64,000 bases of DNA from Buddleja alternifolia (taxonomy: Eukaryota > Streptophyta > Magnoliopsida > Lamiales > Scrophulariaceae), in contig CM033393.1 in assembly GCA_019426215.1 (NCBI GenBank), positions 49,850,645 through 49,914,644 of the forward strand. Reading direction: 5' to 3'. The notes under the pieces are model-generated. The model worked only from the letters and a program-made list of their open reading frames with translations. It had not been told where the DNA came from and ran no database searches. The stretch's first letter is position 1, and every line of letters begins with the position of its first letter. Below, piece after piece: positions 37,320 to 48,887 of the stretch. The position numbers and the translations under genes are program-made.

Positions 37320-37576
37320 TTATTACTTCACAACAAGCAACAAAATACCTTACATAGTTTGATAGAAATATAACGTGTGAACGTAGAGTAGCACAAGACT
37401 TTATAGATTGAAAAAAATATGAGGGGAAAAGCGGGAGCAGGCGGTAGTTCAATTACAACATGTACATTAAGTATTGAAAATCTTCAAGTTGACTATAAAT
37501 TGTTTTTGATTGGGAACTCCAGAATTTTCAAGTCAGGAGATCCAATTGGTTGATTCCTAAGTATATTAATTGTTCC

Positions 37577-37793
37577 TTTTTTTTCTTTTTTGAATGAAAC
37601 GGTTACATTATTATATCGGATTAACAATCGTAATTAGTAATTTTCTATTACAAACTAGTAACAATGAGCTACAAACTAGAAACAAAGAACTACTATTTAA
37701 GTAGAGAAATAACCCACACATCTGGTGGGATCGAACCCATGACCTCTAAGTCATGGGGCCTCAGTCTTACCACTAGGCTAAGACATCACGGGC
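37577..37793 (-). mobile_element. tRNA-derived SINE
   Basis: On the minus strand the element starts near GCCCGTGATGTCTTAGCC and carries a pol III A box (TAGCCTAGTGG) and B box (GGTTCGATCCC). It then runs through an unrelated body to an A-rich tail (AAAAAAGAAAAAAAAGG at 37577). Target duplication ATTAATTGTTCCTTT lies at 37565-37579 and, on the other side, at 37794-37798 continued at 38397-38406, because a MITE has inserted into it. About 217 bp. Confidence 0.85.
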
Positions 37794-37798
37794 ATTAA

Positions 37799-38393
37799 GG
37801 GCCTGATTGGATGGACGTCTATTTCCAATTTCTCATTTTTCATAGATAAAGTAAGAGAAATTATTCTTAAGGAAATAGAGATATGAAAGAGAAAGTGTGT
37901 TTGGATGAGTTTTTTTTATAGAAAAAAGTGTAATGATTAAGTGTGATGTGATATGTTTTTTTTGTAAGAAAAAATCTTTTTTTTGTGGGAAATTGGTATG
38001 GATGAGTTTTGTTTTTGTAAGAATATTTAACATATTTAAGCTAAATTCATCGATTAAAGCATCCAAAAATATGCAAAGTGGATCTTATTTCGTAGTTTAC
38101 ATCATTTCAAATAAAGATATGTAATTATTTTGATGATTATATCAAGATATTGGCGGATAAAGTACTTTTAATTATTGGGTGAACTGTCTAATCATGAATA
38201 GTAAAATTCTAACTTTTGAGAAAAATTTGAGAGAAATGTCCATTTTTCAAAAAAATTTGAGATTTTTTTTTGAGAAATTGTGTGTAGTATTTCTTTGGGA
38301 TATTTTTGGGAGATGTCAAACATATGCATTTTTGATGAAAAAAATCTCTGAGAAATCAAGAAATGAGAAACAGCATCCCATCCAATCGGGACC
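37799..38393. mobile_element. PIF/Harbinger-type MITE inserted in the SINE target duplication
   Basis: 595 bp with inverted ends GGGCCTGATTGGATGG and CCATCCAATCGGGACC and target duplication TAA at 37796-37798 and 38394-38396. Removing the element and one TAA restores ATTAATTGTTCC, the expected SINE target duplication. No coding capacity; the reading frames inside are A/T-run artefacts. Confidence 0.9.
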
Positions 38394-38396
38394 TAA

Positions 38397-39614
38397 TTGT
38401 TCCTTTCTTACCTCTTTTTGTCTACTCTCAAAATTTGAATTTGTTTATTGTAATGCCAGTGTTTTTGTACCTTATGTTTCTTGTGGATGTTTTAACCCCT
38501 TTTTGTTGTAATTCTCGTGATTTTTCTCAAGATTAATGAAGCATAAGTCTTGATTTAAAAACAAAATATATAGAAGACCAATGTCGTCTTATTTGATTAT
38601 AGATCGTTCAAACCAAAGACGACCATGCGAACATAATTCAGTGCCCAATTATGACTATTTTAGGTCATCAATATAAAAAAAAAAAAAAAACCATAAAAAA
38701 CTATTATTGCAACGATTGGTATGATTATTTTGTATATTTGAATGTAAATATTAATCCAAATACATAATTCTTTATCAGCATCTACCTCATAAATTTCCCC
38801 ATTGTAACAAAAACAAAATCTACTTCATAAATTGGGTGTAATGAGAAAAAAAAAACTGCGTTATAACTTTTTTGCTAAAAACTCCCTTGAATTACGAAAT
38901 AGCCTAATCATCTTTTGTGTTCTTAAAAAAATCTGCAAAAAGTCAAATTTTATTAAAAAGGTAGAAAGAAATATGTTTTTTTTGGGTGAAATAACACTAT
39001 TTTATCTTTTATATTGTTTGAAAAATATATAAATGACAAATAAGTATGTCAATAAAGGTGAAAAATATGAAAAATACGATCACTTTTTAATAAAATTGAC
39101 TTTTTGCATACTTCTTTAAGAATATATGAAGTGATTAGGCTATTCCGTGATCTCATGAGAATTTTGGCAAAAAAGTTATAAATTTTTTTTCCCATTTAAC
39201 CTTTATAAATTACTATATCCTTATGTAAGCACCTGGAATCTTCCCCCACGTATTTCCAAATATGGAAGAAATAAGTAAATTTCTTTTATTTAGAGTCTAT
39301 TTTTCAAACCAAGTTATCATCTATGATACACCAACACAAACATAAAACACGTTAATTCATAAAAAAATTAAGATAAGACAAGGCTCGAACACAAATATCC
39401 ATGTTTATTTTGGGATGATCTTTCATAATGTCCTTGCATCATAAGTTAGCATATATTAGAATAGACTTTTCCAATGGGATGATGATAATGCCAGATCAAG
39501 AATCCTCTTGCCAGAGCAAAATGAATAAAATTCCTATTGTACCCTCCACAGTTATGGTAATTAAAAAGGATTAACTAATCTCTTTCATAATTAATCATTC
39601 AATCCCTAAATCCC
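38397..39614. other. AT-rich intergenic DNA
   Basis: Only the remainder of the SINE target duplication (38397-38406) can be named. A partly palindromic A/T-rich segment at 38830-39190 (AAAAAACTGCGTTATAACTTT and an inverted relative AAAAGTTATAAATTTTTTTT) may be another eroded foldback element. No gene seen. Confidence 0.4.
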
Positions 39615-39622
39615 CGTGCATG

Positions 39623-40243
39623 CAATGTTGTGAAAACTGGACCGGACCGGATAGTCGAGACCGTTTAAAATCGGAACCGGCCATCAATCCGGTCCGGTTA
39701 TGCGAAAAACCCGTTCAGGGTTTAAAACCGCTCGAACCGCTGGTTCAACCGGTAAAATTGGTCCTAAAACTAAAGAATCGGGCGGTTCTGAAAATATATG
39801 AAATCCAACTTTTCAAAATCTAAAAATCTGAAATTGCCCCTCCCCTCCCCTCCCCTCCCCCCCAAATCACCTCGCGCATACCTAGGGCTCTAATTGCTGC
39901 AATTTTTCTCCCCTCGTTACTTTTATCAGTTTATGTTTCTTCATTTTTGAATCAGTATTACTTTAATGAAATGTATTTTGATAAGTATATTTTGTGTATA
40001 CTTGAGATACTTTTGAGGTAAAAAAGAAATTTTAGTATTTTCTTTCAGTTCAATATATATATAGGAAATAAATATTTTTTTTCCATATTTTCATACTTTA
40101 TATATTTAATAGTATATTAATTTTTATTTATTGTATAATTATGACATTACCGGTTCGACCGCGGTTGACCCGTCAGTTGAACTGATGACTCGTGATCCGA
40201 TCATTTTTTCAATTCGCTATTCGATCCGGTTTTCAGAACACTG
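39623..40243. mobile_element. hAT-type non-autonomous element
   Basis: 621 bp with ends CAATGTTGTGAAAACTGGAC and TCCGGTTTTCAGAACACTG, flanked by a perfect 8-bp duplication CGTGCATG (39615-39622 and 40244-40251). Its subterminal regions are full of ACCGGTCCGG-type motifs and the centre is AT-rich. No transposase. A related sequence occurs at 56264-56480. Confidence 0.9.
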
Positions 40244-40251
40244 CGTGCATG

Positions 40252-41296
40252 TCCCATACTGCAATCTATGATTGACTAACTATAATTATGCGTGTCCAGA
40301 GTCCAGTGCCTTATTGCCATATGACTTTCAAATTTATTTTCTCTTCATTTCGTAAAATTGCGCCAAATATTCATCTAATTATAATTGTTATGCATTTTCT
40401 TTCCGTGGTGTCCATTCATTTAAGTTCTACTATATAAACTAAATTACCTTTTTTCTTTTAAATCTCGATGCTCCAAGAAATATATTAAAGATGTTCAATC
40501 AAATTATTTACTTCATTTATAGAAGTTATTTTTGAATCATGAGAATATATCAATTCGCTTCATGGAAAATATTTTTTACTAAAATATTAAATAAAGGCCG
40601 ACTATTATAATCCATACCAATTATTTATTTTATAAAAAATATCTAGATTGCTGAAACGACCTTAAGAATAAAAATTAAATAAATTATTTATGCAACAATT
40701 ATCTCAATCCAAGTCCAAAATATATAAAACAATAGTTTACTTATTAATAGATTTTCTTTTAATACACGATTCAATGACAATTTCAAAACATATTATTCAA
40801 GGTTTCAATACAAATTTAATTTGTTGAGAAATATTAACGCATGACTATATCAATCCAAATCTGACCCTAAATACAAAAGACATGATGTTACATATAAATA
40901 AACTAAAATAAAGCGGTAAACATTGCACTATTCACGGTTAAAAGAATCTATAGATTATTGTGATTAAAATCAAAAAGAATTCAAGTATAGAATAAACATA
41001 TTATCTTGAAAATTTAGATGTAGTTATCATATTATAAACAAATAGTATATTCGAGATGTATAACAATATGTTTATTGATCCCTTATGATCAAAAAAATAT
41101 AAAATTAAATAAGTGTATAACAAAAAATAGTGAAATTGGTGAAATCGTTTTCATGAATGCGGGAGTAATTAAATTTATTTATCTCAAAAAGACTAAGATA
41201 AGAACTTGCAAAGATTTTAATAAGAAAAAGAGTGATTTGGATGACAGATGATGGCAACTTTCCATTATTTTAATAGGAACGAGTGATAAATGGGTC
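40252..41296. other. AT-rich intergenic DNA
   Basis: Between the hAT element and the Mutator-like element I see no gene, RNA or repeat boundary. Confidence 0.4.
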
Positions 41297-41305
41297 ATGT
41301 TATTT

Positions 41306-41760
41306 GGGGGTTTTTATTTGAATAATATAAAAAAAAAAATTCTCAAAATAATATGATTTAAAAATCATTATATTTTTAATATAAAACGGCAATGTCGTTT
41401 TCAAATTAGAAGACGACATACTGCATGTCGTCTTCAAATTAGAAGACGACATACTGCATGTCGTCTTCATTAATTTTCTTTTTTTATTTATTTATTAAAT
41501 TAGAAGACAACATACACTTCATAAATTTTCTTTTTTTTTAATTTTCGAAAATGAAGACGACGTACTGCATGTCGTCTTTATTAATTTTCTTCTTCTTTTT
41601 TTCAAAGACAACATTTGGTATGTTGTCTTCAATTTTTATTTTTTATTTTTTTTCGAAAATTGAAGACGACATGCAAAATGTCGTCTTCAATTTTCTTTTC
41701 TTTTTTTTTAATTTTGAAGACGACATGCCAAATATCGTCTTCAATTTTTCTTTTTTTCTT
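41306..41760 (+). repeat. Left terminal inverted repeat of the MULE, palindrome array
   Basis: The outer 90 bp mirror the right end almost base for base (TATTTGAATAATAT, CTCAAAATAATATGATTTAA). They are followed by six or so units of the form GAAGACGACAT-spacer-ATGTCGTCTTC separated by T-rich linkers. Several units have decayed, for example GAAGACAACAT. Confidence 0.9.
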
Positions 41761-43046
41761 TTTTACCTACGAAAATCTTTTTATTTTTTAATTATTTTAT
41801 CATAAATTCATCTATAAATTCACCCAACTTTGCAGAATATTTTCACTCTCACTTTTGCAAAATTTTTTCATTCTCTCAACTTTAACAGAGTGCTACTCCT
41901 CCATATTTTTCTTCAACTTTTTTTCAGCAGATGTTTCTTTTTTGGTTGAAAAGAATTAATCTCCGGATACTTTTTGAACTTCAAATTATCAAGTAAAAAA
42001 TAAATTTACATATTATTATTATTTGTGAACTTATATAATAGTTATTTATGCTAATGGTTTTGTTTGTATTAATTGTAGATCGTACACATTGTGCTTCGGA
42101 GAAAAAATATTCATGTTTGGAGTCAAATTTACGGATTACAGGTAAATAACATGCTATAATTGGCGGATATCTCTTATTAAATATGTTGAATTGATTGTTT
42201 AATTTAATTATAGGTCTTATTTATGTTTTGGAACTTGTTTTAGATTGTACACACATTGTATATATATTTATGTTTGGGAACTTGTTTCAGATTTTTAGAG
42301 AAAGTAAGGAAGGTCTGATGAAGTATTTTGAATGGAATTCTGTGTTGTATGAGTCTTTTCCCAAATATTTGAAATTTTAATTTTGTGGTAACTCAGATGA
42401 AGTTTAGGGTTTGGTCCAACGAATAAGATGGAAAGTTTCAAACTGATGGTTAGAATTTGGTTAAGGATGAGTAACTAATTAATGACCGTGAGATTGAGCT
42501 GAATTAGTTTATTTGTTCATATCTAAGTATTAATTCGTTTTTGTTCATTTGCAACGTAGTAAATTAGTTTTTGTCCTTTGCTTATTTCATTTATACAAAG
42601 ATCAATTGATAAGCTTGGGGTGTAATTTGTAAATCTCACTAATTTTTTTTTAAAAAAAGGAAGAAAGTCTTGTGGAATCATCCCGAAAAGGATGAAAATG
42701 AAAGTAAAATTAAATTTTAAATATGATAACATAACATTTAATACCTTAAAGACAAAAGAGATAAAAAGAAATAAAAAAAAATCAAGGACTATTACCTAGC
42801 ATTTTTCCAAACAAATATACATATAGAACAGAGTGTAGATTTTGTCAAAGGAATCAAAAACAAACAAATGACTCACCTACGAACCGCCCCGGAACCGCCC
42901 CGTTGCCATCCCTAGTCTTAATATAATTGTGAGTGGCAAGGAAGTCAATATTTTATGCCCATTAAATTAAAAAATATGCTTTTTATAATTTGATAAGTTA
43001 GTGGTCCCTTGAACTAATTTTTCAAATTTATTTATTTTTTGAAGAA

Positions 43047-45686
43047 ATGTCGAACCTCAACAAAATTGATGTTATGGTGTACTCGGGAGGTCAAATACTA
43101 CAAGAGTCGAATTCTATCACATATAGTATTCCTCCAGTTGGGTATATGAGAATACTACGTTCGACAAACTTTACTGATTTACTGGCAAGATTGTATATGC
43201 GAACTCGCATAGATATTGATCGATTTTCGCTGAAAGTGTTTGCTAAATATTCATGCGAGTATCGATATGTGATAAAAGAATCCATTTTGGAGATAACCGA
43301 TGATGAAAGCTTAAGGTTTTTCATCGATCCTGATGGTGAGATTAATAACCTTCATCTCTATATTGAGAAAGATGAAAGATACAACAATATCGTTCCGGAT
43401 ATGCCTTTGTCCCAAGAGTGGGGCCTGTACACGTCACTTTTAACACAAGTGACGCCTGTTAGCCAAGAGCTTGACCATTACATGTCGCTTTCAACACAAC
43501 CTGCTATACCTAATATGCCAATGGCGACACAAGGAATGGAAAGTTTTGGGTTGCATGACTATTGTGTAGGTGCCTCTACATCATCACATGAAATTGGGGA
43601 CAATTGGCAGCACAGTACTAAATCGCAAAGTTATAAAGAGCCTGATAATGCTGAATTTGTCCATGAGCCACAACAAGAATGTTTTAATGATTCAGAATTG
43701 AGTGATTCAGAGCTAGATGAAATTGGTTACCCTATTCCACCTGATGATGAGGGAGATGTCGATGTTAATGTCATGTTGGAGACATTGTCACAGCCTGGCA
43801 TAGGAACATCATTGCAACATCAAGTGTCGGTTAACAATCTAATACCTCTGATGGTAAATGTGGACATGTTATATCCAGTCACACCATTCTACACAAGAAC
43901 ATATCCAGAGGTAGAAGCAGACTCTATTGATATCCAAGCTGCATCAAAAGCTAAGTTTTATGATTTCAAAAAAGAAAATCTCGACTTACACATGGTCTTT
44001 AAAAGACAAGAAACATCTCATATGTGCTGTGAAAGATTACTCAGTGCGACATGCGAAGCGCGAGTATTACGTGGAGTTGAGTAACTCGACACTATGGAGA
44101 GTGAAATGCAAACACAAAGACTCAAGAGCTAAATGTAAATGGTCCCTCCGAGCAATATACAAAGAAAATATTCGATGCTTCAAGATCTCAAAGTATTATG
44201 GGCCTCATACATGTCTCTTGGATTTAGTGTCTCGAAATCATTGTAACTTGGACAAAAAGTTAGTTGCTACTCTTTTGATAGGGATTGTTCTCACTAATCC
44301 AGCATACAAAATTGCCAACGTCATTACAATGGTGAATGATTAATTCGATTTGATATTCCATATGCTAAGGCTTGGTACATCTTGAAACATGCATGCGAGG
44401 TTGTTTATGGGACTTGGGAGGAATCAGTACGAAAATTGCCTAAGTTTTTGGGAGTTATCCAAAAATGGAACCCGGTCACTGTTGTTCAAAGGGATAACTA
44501 TGATACAAGATATGATGATCGAAAAAAGGTGATCAAATATGTCTTTTGGGCATTCAAGCCGTGTATTGATGGATTTCGACATTGTCGCAAAGTCATATGC
44601 ATAGACGGAACACATCTATACACAAAATACAAGCATAAGATGTTGATCGCGACATCCATGGATGCAAATCAGCAAATATTTCCTCTTGCTTTCGCCATTG
44701 TGGATGATGAAACAATTGCATCTTGGAAATGTTTTCTAGAGAATTTGAGCAAATATTCTATACAAGGGGTTGAAGAATGTATTTGTCTTATTTCTGATTG
44801 TTATCCCGGAATCCTCTCAGCAGTTGAAAGCATACCTGAGTTTTGCCCTCCTAGAGTAGTTCATCGCTATTGCCTGCGGCACGTATGTTCAAACTTTAAT
44901 AGTCATTTAAAAAATAAGGTCTTAAAGGACTTATGTTGGGTAGCCGGCTCATCGACTCAAATAAGAAAGTTTAAAAATGCCATGGATCAGATTAAATCAC
45001 ATGATAGAGATGCTCATCAGTAATTAAATGCGATTGACAGAGAAAAATGGACTTTTGCTTATAATGGAGGATGGCGGTGTGGCATTATGACAATCAACAT
45101 GGCTGAAAGCATAAATAATTTATTAAAAGGTGCTCGTCGTCTTTCGATCAGAGCTATTGCAGAGATAACATTTTTTTGTTCCATAGAGCATTTCAAATTG
45201 CGGTCAACGGGAGGTCAGGCGATGCTTGAGAAGGGACTCCCTTGGACAAGCTATGCGCATAAGATGTACACAAATTGGTCTGAGCACACCGCTCATAATG
45301 CAGTACAAACGTTTAATTATCATGAGCAATCTACTAACGTTTTCACACGTCCGCTGAGAGGACGAAGTGGGAATAGGTACGCAGTGAATCTTAGGAAAAT
45401 GGAGTGTGATTGTGGCAAATGGAGTGAATTTGGAATATCTTGCTCACATGTTCAATCTGTATGCAAGCGCTGGGATGTAAAAGCAGCAAACTATGTGAAA
45501 CCGTATTCTGGGATTCGTCCATATTTGGCAATGTATAGAGGGATCTACATGCCATTGCCAGAGGAACACTATTGGGATACCCGTCCTTTTGAGCTGTTCC
45601 ATAACGAAACTTTACTTGTCAGTCGTTGTGTAGGTAGAGATCAAACAAATACAATACGTAATGAAATGGATTGGGCACGTCGTTGA
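43047..45686 (+). pseudogene. MuDR-type MULE transposase, disrupted
   Basis: Starts MSNLNKIDVMVYSGGQ with an N-terminal PB1-like/MuDR N-terminal region and an acidic linker (DSELSDSELDEIGYPIPPDD). The MuDR DNA-binding block follows (LICAVKDYSVRHAKREYYV, CKHKDSRAKCKWSLRAIY, KYYGPHTC). The catalytic domain shows ICIDGTHLYTKYKHKMLIA (first Asp), CLISDCYPGILSAV (second Asp) and TINMAESINNLL (Glu). A SWIM zinc finger CDCGKWSEFGISCSH lies near the end. Breaks: one extra base near 44000 (frame shift after HMVFK); TAA at about 44341 with a one-base deletion just after; TAA at about 45022 where the family has a residue before LNAIDREKW. The reading frame is otherwise long and well conserved, so decay is recent. 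Confidence 0.92.
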
Positions 45687-45739
45687 TCTCAGATGCACTA
45701 TTGTTGATTGTTGTTTTGTTTATTATAGTAATTTATTTA

Positions 45740-46640
45740 TATAACCTCTTGCAGATTTGGGCATGGTCAAGGATATCAGTTCTGAGACCCAGTATCACGT
45801 ATCGTATGATTGACATGATTCCCGTGACAAATGTGCATAACGAAGTAATACTTCCAATTCCTCCATATAGCGCAAGGTAGTATATTTGTGTTTTCAAGTC
45901 TTTTATAGAAATGAATTTTACGAGAATAAGTTTACCAAAAAAATAAAATAAAAGAATTTAGGAAAATAGATGTTATATCATAACAAAAATAACTTGTTTG
46001 TGGTCTCAGGTGAAATTGTGAGTTCACATACAAAGATACGTTTCACAATGCCTTAAGACAAATTAGAGAAGTCATTGATCTTATGTTGTTAAGTCAGGTA
46101 AGCAAGATAATTTGATATGCATAATATTATGAAATGTTCATCTTAGTATTACATTTTTAAGTATGTTTCTCTTGTTGCAGTTTGATTGGCAGCCATATAA
46201 CATGAGTGACTCGAAAATCCAATCTTTGCCACGTGAATGTCTTGAACCGAGAGTATGGAAATCAACTTGTCCATTGATATTCTATGCCATCGTTGAGGGG
46301 CATTATCCTGAACGAGTTTTACGTCAGTTTGGACTACAACAAGGGATTCCTCGTGAGCCTGAATTTCATAATTTCTACTTGTATGGAATCGACCGCAGGG
46401 GGCTTGTAGGACGGAACTGGGAGACATTCCACAGAGACTACATTGCAATATGGAATGATCAACTTGTCTAGTCGGTGTGAGGAGAAACTATCATTGACAA
46501 ATGCACTACAGAAGATAGATACGACGAGTGGTATGATAAAATTACATGTCGTTATATACCACCTACTATGTATGTCGTCGAGTCGGGATTCCAACCGAGG
46601 GAGGCACCATTGTGGGAAATTGGGGTACGTAAAGAGAAAA
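45740..46640 (+). pseudogene. C-terminal half of a plant mobile domain (PMD) in the MULE
   Basis: Pieces in changing frames read QIWAWSRISVLRPSITYRMI, then (46163-46471) FDWQPYNMSDSKIQSLP, CPLIFYAIVEGHYPERVLRQFG, QGIPREPEFHNFYLYGIDRRG and NWETFHRDYIAIWNDQ. After a stop and shift come YDEWYDKITCRYIPPTMYVV and FQPREAPLWEIG. This is the second half of the PMD fold, with the usual HxxxRVLRQFG and W.xxH..Y...W motifs. The N-terminal half expected upstream is missing. Introns may account for the segments around 45880-46160. It lies about 60 bp after the transposase frame and could have been a fusion or a second gene. Confidence 0.8.
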
Positions 46641-46927
46641 CTTACTTATAATTTGCAAGCTTAAATTTCTATAAATTAATTAGTTCTTCTTATTTAAGAT
46701 GTTCTATACCATTGCGGGCTGGTCAGATGTCAGTTATTACGATTGGATGTGATCATAGGCCTCATAACATAGATGGACTGAATTCATTGGTGGACCAACA
46801 TAGATCCATAGCTACCAACGTCCATAGAATTGTCACACGCCGACAGTCAACAAATGTTTTGACCAACGACCAAATAGAGGCATAAGAGGTTGGGTAAAGA
46901 AGAACAACAAGAAGGAGAACTCGTAGC

Positions 46928-47359
46928 ATGAGGTCCTGTGGTTCTGAAGATGGAGCAGGTCCATCAACATCCAATCACAGACCTGCATTCACTGATCATG
47001 CGTCATCATCATACCCTGATCATACATTTTCTGTTAGTGCCCCAGAGTCATATCATGTCCCTGATCAACCATTTAATGGCGGTGCTTCAACTTCTTATAG
47101 CATCTCTCAGTATTTGTCTTCCGGAATAGTTGTTGTAGATCCATTTATATCAGCACCCTTTGTATCGGAATGTGGAAATATTCGGGAAGATTGTTACGTA
47201 CCTCAGTCACTACAACAAAATTATCAATTTTCATTCATTCCATTGGCGCCACCTGGAGAATTTTTATCTGGACAGGTGGATATGCCATTTCTAGACCTCG
47301 GGCTTGCAGTAGGATTTGCGCCTTCACGCTCAGAGTTCAAAGCTTCGCCCATCCCATGA
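46928..47359 (+). pseudogene. Low-complexity tail reading frame of the MULE
   Basis: 143-codon open frame rich in Ser, Pro, Tyr and Phe (MRSCGSEDGAGPSTSNHRP, then ASTSYSISQYLSSGIVVV) in the position of the disordered C-terminal tail that follows PMD domains in similar elements. It matches no family I know. It is treated as a remnant of the PMD-type gene rather than an independent gene. Confidence 0.5.
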
Positions 47360-47754
47360 CCGGTACTGAGTACGGCATATCGTGATTGCGGAGAGTCAAG
47401 TGGGACAACTGCATCAACTCGTCATGAGATTAATTTGAATGATAGTAGTACTTGTGAAAATGAAGAAACACAACCTTCTGAGATGCAACGTCACTATTAT
47501 GATTCCTGTGCTCATGAAGATGGGCAAATATTTAGAGATCGTAGAAATAGGTGACCACGTCCTTCTGGTACTGGGGGACATTTTTAGACAATCATGATTT
47601 TTATTTTAAATAAAGCACTTGAATGATTTATTATTCGTAAAATAAAATATTTAAAAATGAAAGATAAAAAATAGAATTAGAATTTTTTTGAAATTTAAAG
47701 TCAATTGTTATAATAATCAATAACGTAGAAAAAATTATATGTAATTAAAAAATC

Positions 47755-47777
47755 CTAATCCTAACCCTAACCCTAGC
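47755..47777. repeat. Short telomere-like motif inside the MULE
   Basis: CCTAATCCTAACCCTAACCC sits just inside the right terminal repeat. It is close to the plant telomere unit (CCCTAAA) and contains AACCCTAA telo-box sequence. Too short for a telomeric insertion. Confidence 0.6.
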
Positions 47778-47799
47778 AATTTTTGAATTTTTCTTTTAA

Positions 47800-48207
47800 A
47801 AAAAGAAAATTGCATGTCGTCTTCAATTTTTGAAAAAAAAAGAAGGAAAATTGAAGACGACATTTGGCATGTCGTCTTCAAAATTTTAAAAAAAAAATAA
47901 AAAAATTGAAGACGACATTTTGCATGTCGTCTTCGAAAATAAATAAATTAATGAAGACGACATGCAGCATGTCGTCTTCATTTTCGAAAATTAAAAAAAA
48001 GAAAAAAATTTATGAAGACAACATAGTGCATGCAATATGTCTTCTAATTTAAAATAAAAAATAAAAAATTAATGAAGACAACATGGAGTATGTCGTCTTC
48101 TAATTTGAAGACAACATGCCATTTTATATTAAAAATATAATGATTTTTAAATCATATTATTTTGAGAATTTTTCTTTCTTTTTTGATATTATTCAAATAA
48201 AAAACCC
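47800..48207 (-). repeat. Right terminal inverted repeat of the MULE, palindrome array
   Basis: Read on the minus strand it repeats the left end in the same order: outer 90 bp, then GAAGACGACAT palindromes with the same linkers (for example TTCGAAAATGAAGACGACAT and TTTTGAAGACGACATGCCAA). Confidence 0.9.
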
Positions 48208-48216
48208 ATGTTCTTT

Positions 48217-48739
48217 GAATATGAAGGATATAAGTGGAATTTGCTCTGGCAAAAGGATTCTTACTCTGGCATTATCATCTGCCTATCTTATACGTCCACA
48301 GATTTTCCCCAAGAACGGAAATTTCCTTCTGCATTTTTCATTTTTTGTAAGAACTGAAATTGATATCTTTAAATTTTAATTAAATTTTTGGTTTCCGATA
48401 ATTTAAATTAATGAACTTGTTAGCATTCAAGTTGCGCATTTTCATCTTCTTGTCAACTATCCAAAGACCAAAGTCGGGGAAATTCCATATTATCCACTTG
48501 GGTACATGTCCAAGTGAGTTTTAAACAGCTGATCCGAAGTTTTCTTCTCACTGATTTTTTCTAAAAATCTCTGAAGTATGACATGTGATTTTTTTTCAAT
48601 AAGTCATCACCGCAGAAGTGAATATAAAGCTAGCAAATATATATATATATATATATAGTCAAGAACTAAATCAAATAAGCAAATCAATTATTTTATTAAG
48701 GAATTTGCAGCAGCTCTCATACTCCAAAAAATTATCTAC
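48217..48739. other. Short intergenic region right of the MULE
   Basis: AT-rich sequence with an (AT)n run at 48640-48656. Probably includes the 3' end of the snoRNA transcript. No gene seen. Confidence 0.4.
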
Positions 48740-48801
48740 ATGCTACATTTCAGCATAGCGTATATTGCCTACAAATTAGGCTGGCAATCATGGAGCCACG
48801 G
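48740..48801 (-). ncRNA. U54-like box C/D snoRNA, weak
   Basis: On the minus strand the segment AATATACGCTATG (48766-48754) precedes a CTGA D-box-like motif (48753-48750). Twelve of its bases are complementary to the conserved 18S rRNA stretch ATAGCGTATATT. The guide resembles that of animal U54 as I remember it. The C box is poor (ATGATTG at 48791-48785) and no terminal stem is convincing, so this may be a decayed or divergent third member of the cluster. Confidence 0.4.
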
Positions 48802-48887
48802 CAATTTTTAAAAAAAGATCAATCTATTGTAAATTATGATACATAGATTATATATATATATATATATATACACGCTTAGAAATACAA

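Larger units (their letters stand above)
41306..48207 (+). mobile_element. Mutator-like element (MULE) with transposase and PMD remnants
   Basis: 6.9-kb element starting GGGGGTTTTTATTTG and ending CAAATAAAAAACCC, flanked by 9-bp target duplications ATGTTATTT (41297-41305) and ATGTTCTTT (48208-48216) with one mismatch. Long terminal inverted repeats of roughly 400-455 bp (41306-41760 and 47800-48207) are built from small palindromes. Inside, all rightward, lie a MuDR-type transposase with two frame breaks and two stops, the second half of a plant mobile domain, and a low-complexity tail. The 9-bp duplication and long TIRs are classic for MULEs. It is no longer able to encode its own transposase. 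Confidence 0.93.

Noticed and set aside
37700..37793. A tRNA gene on the minus strand
   Set aside because: A and B boxes are present, but no cloverleaf acceptor stem closes, and the sequence goes on to an A-rich tail with target duplications, so it is a SINE.
41551..41805. 84-codon Phe-rich frame in the left MULE end
   Set aside because: Translation of T-rich linkers between palindromes; not a protein.
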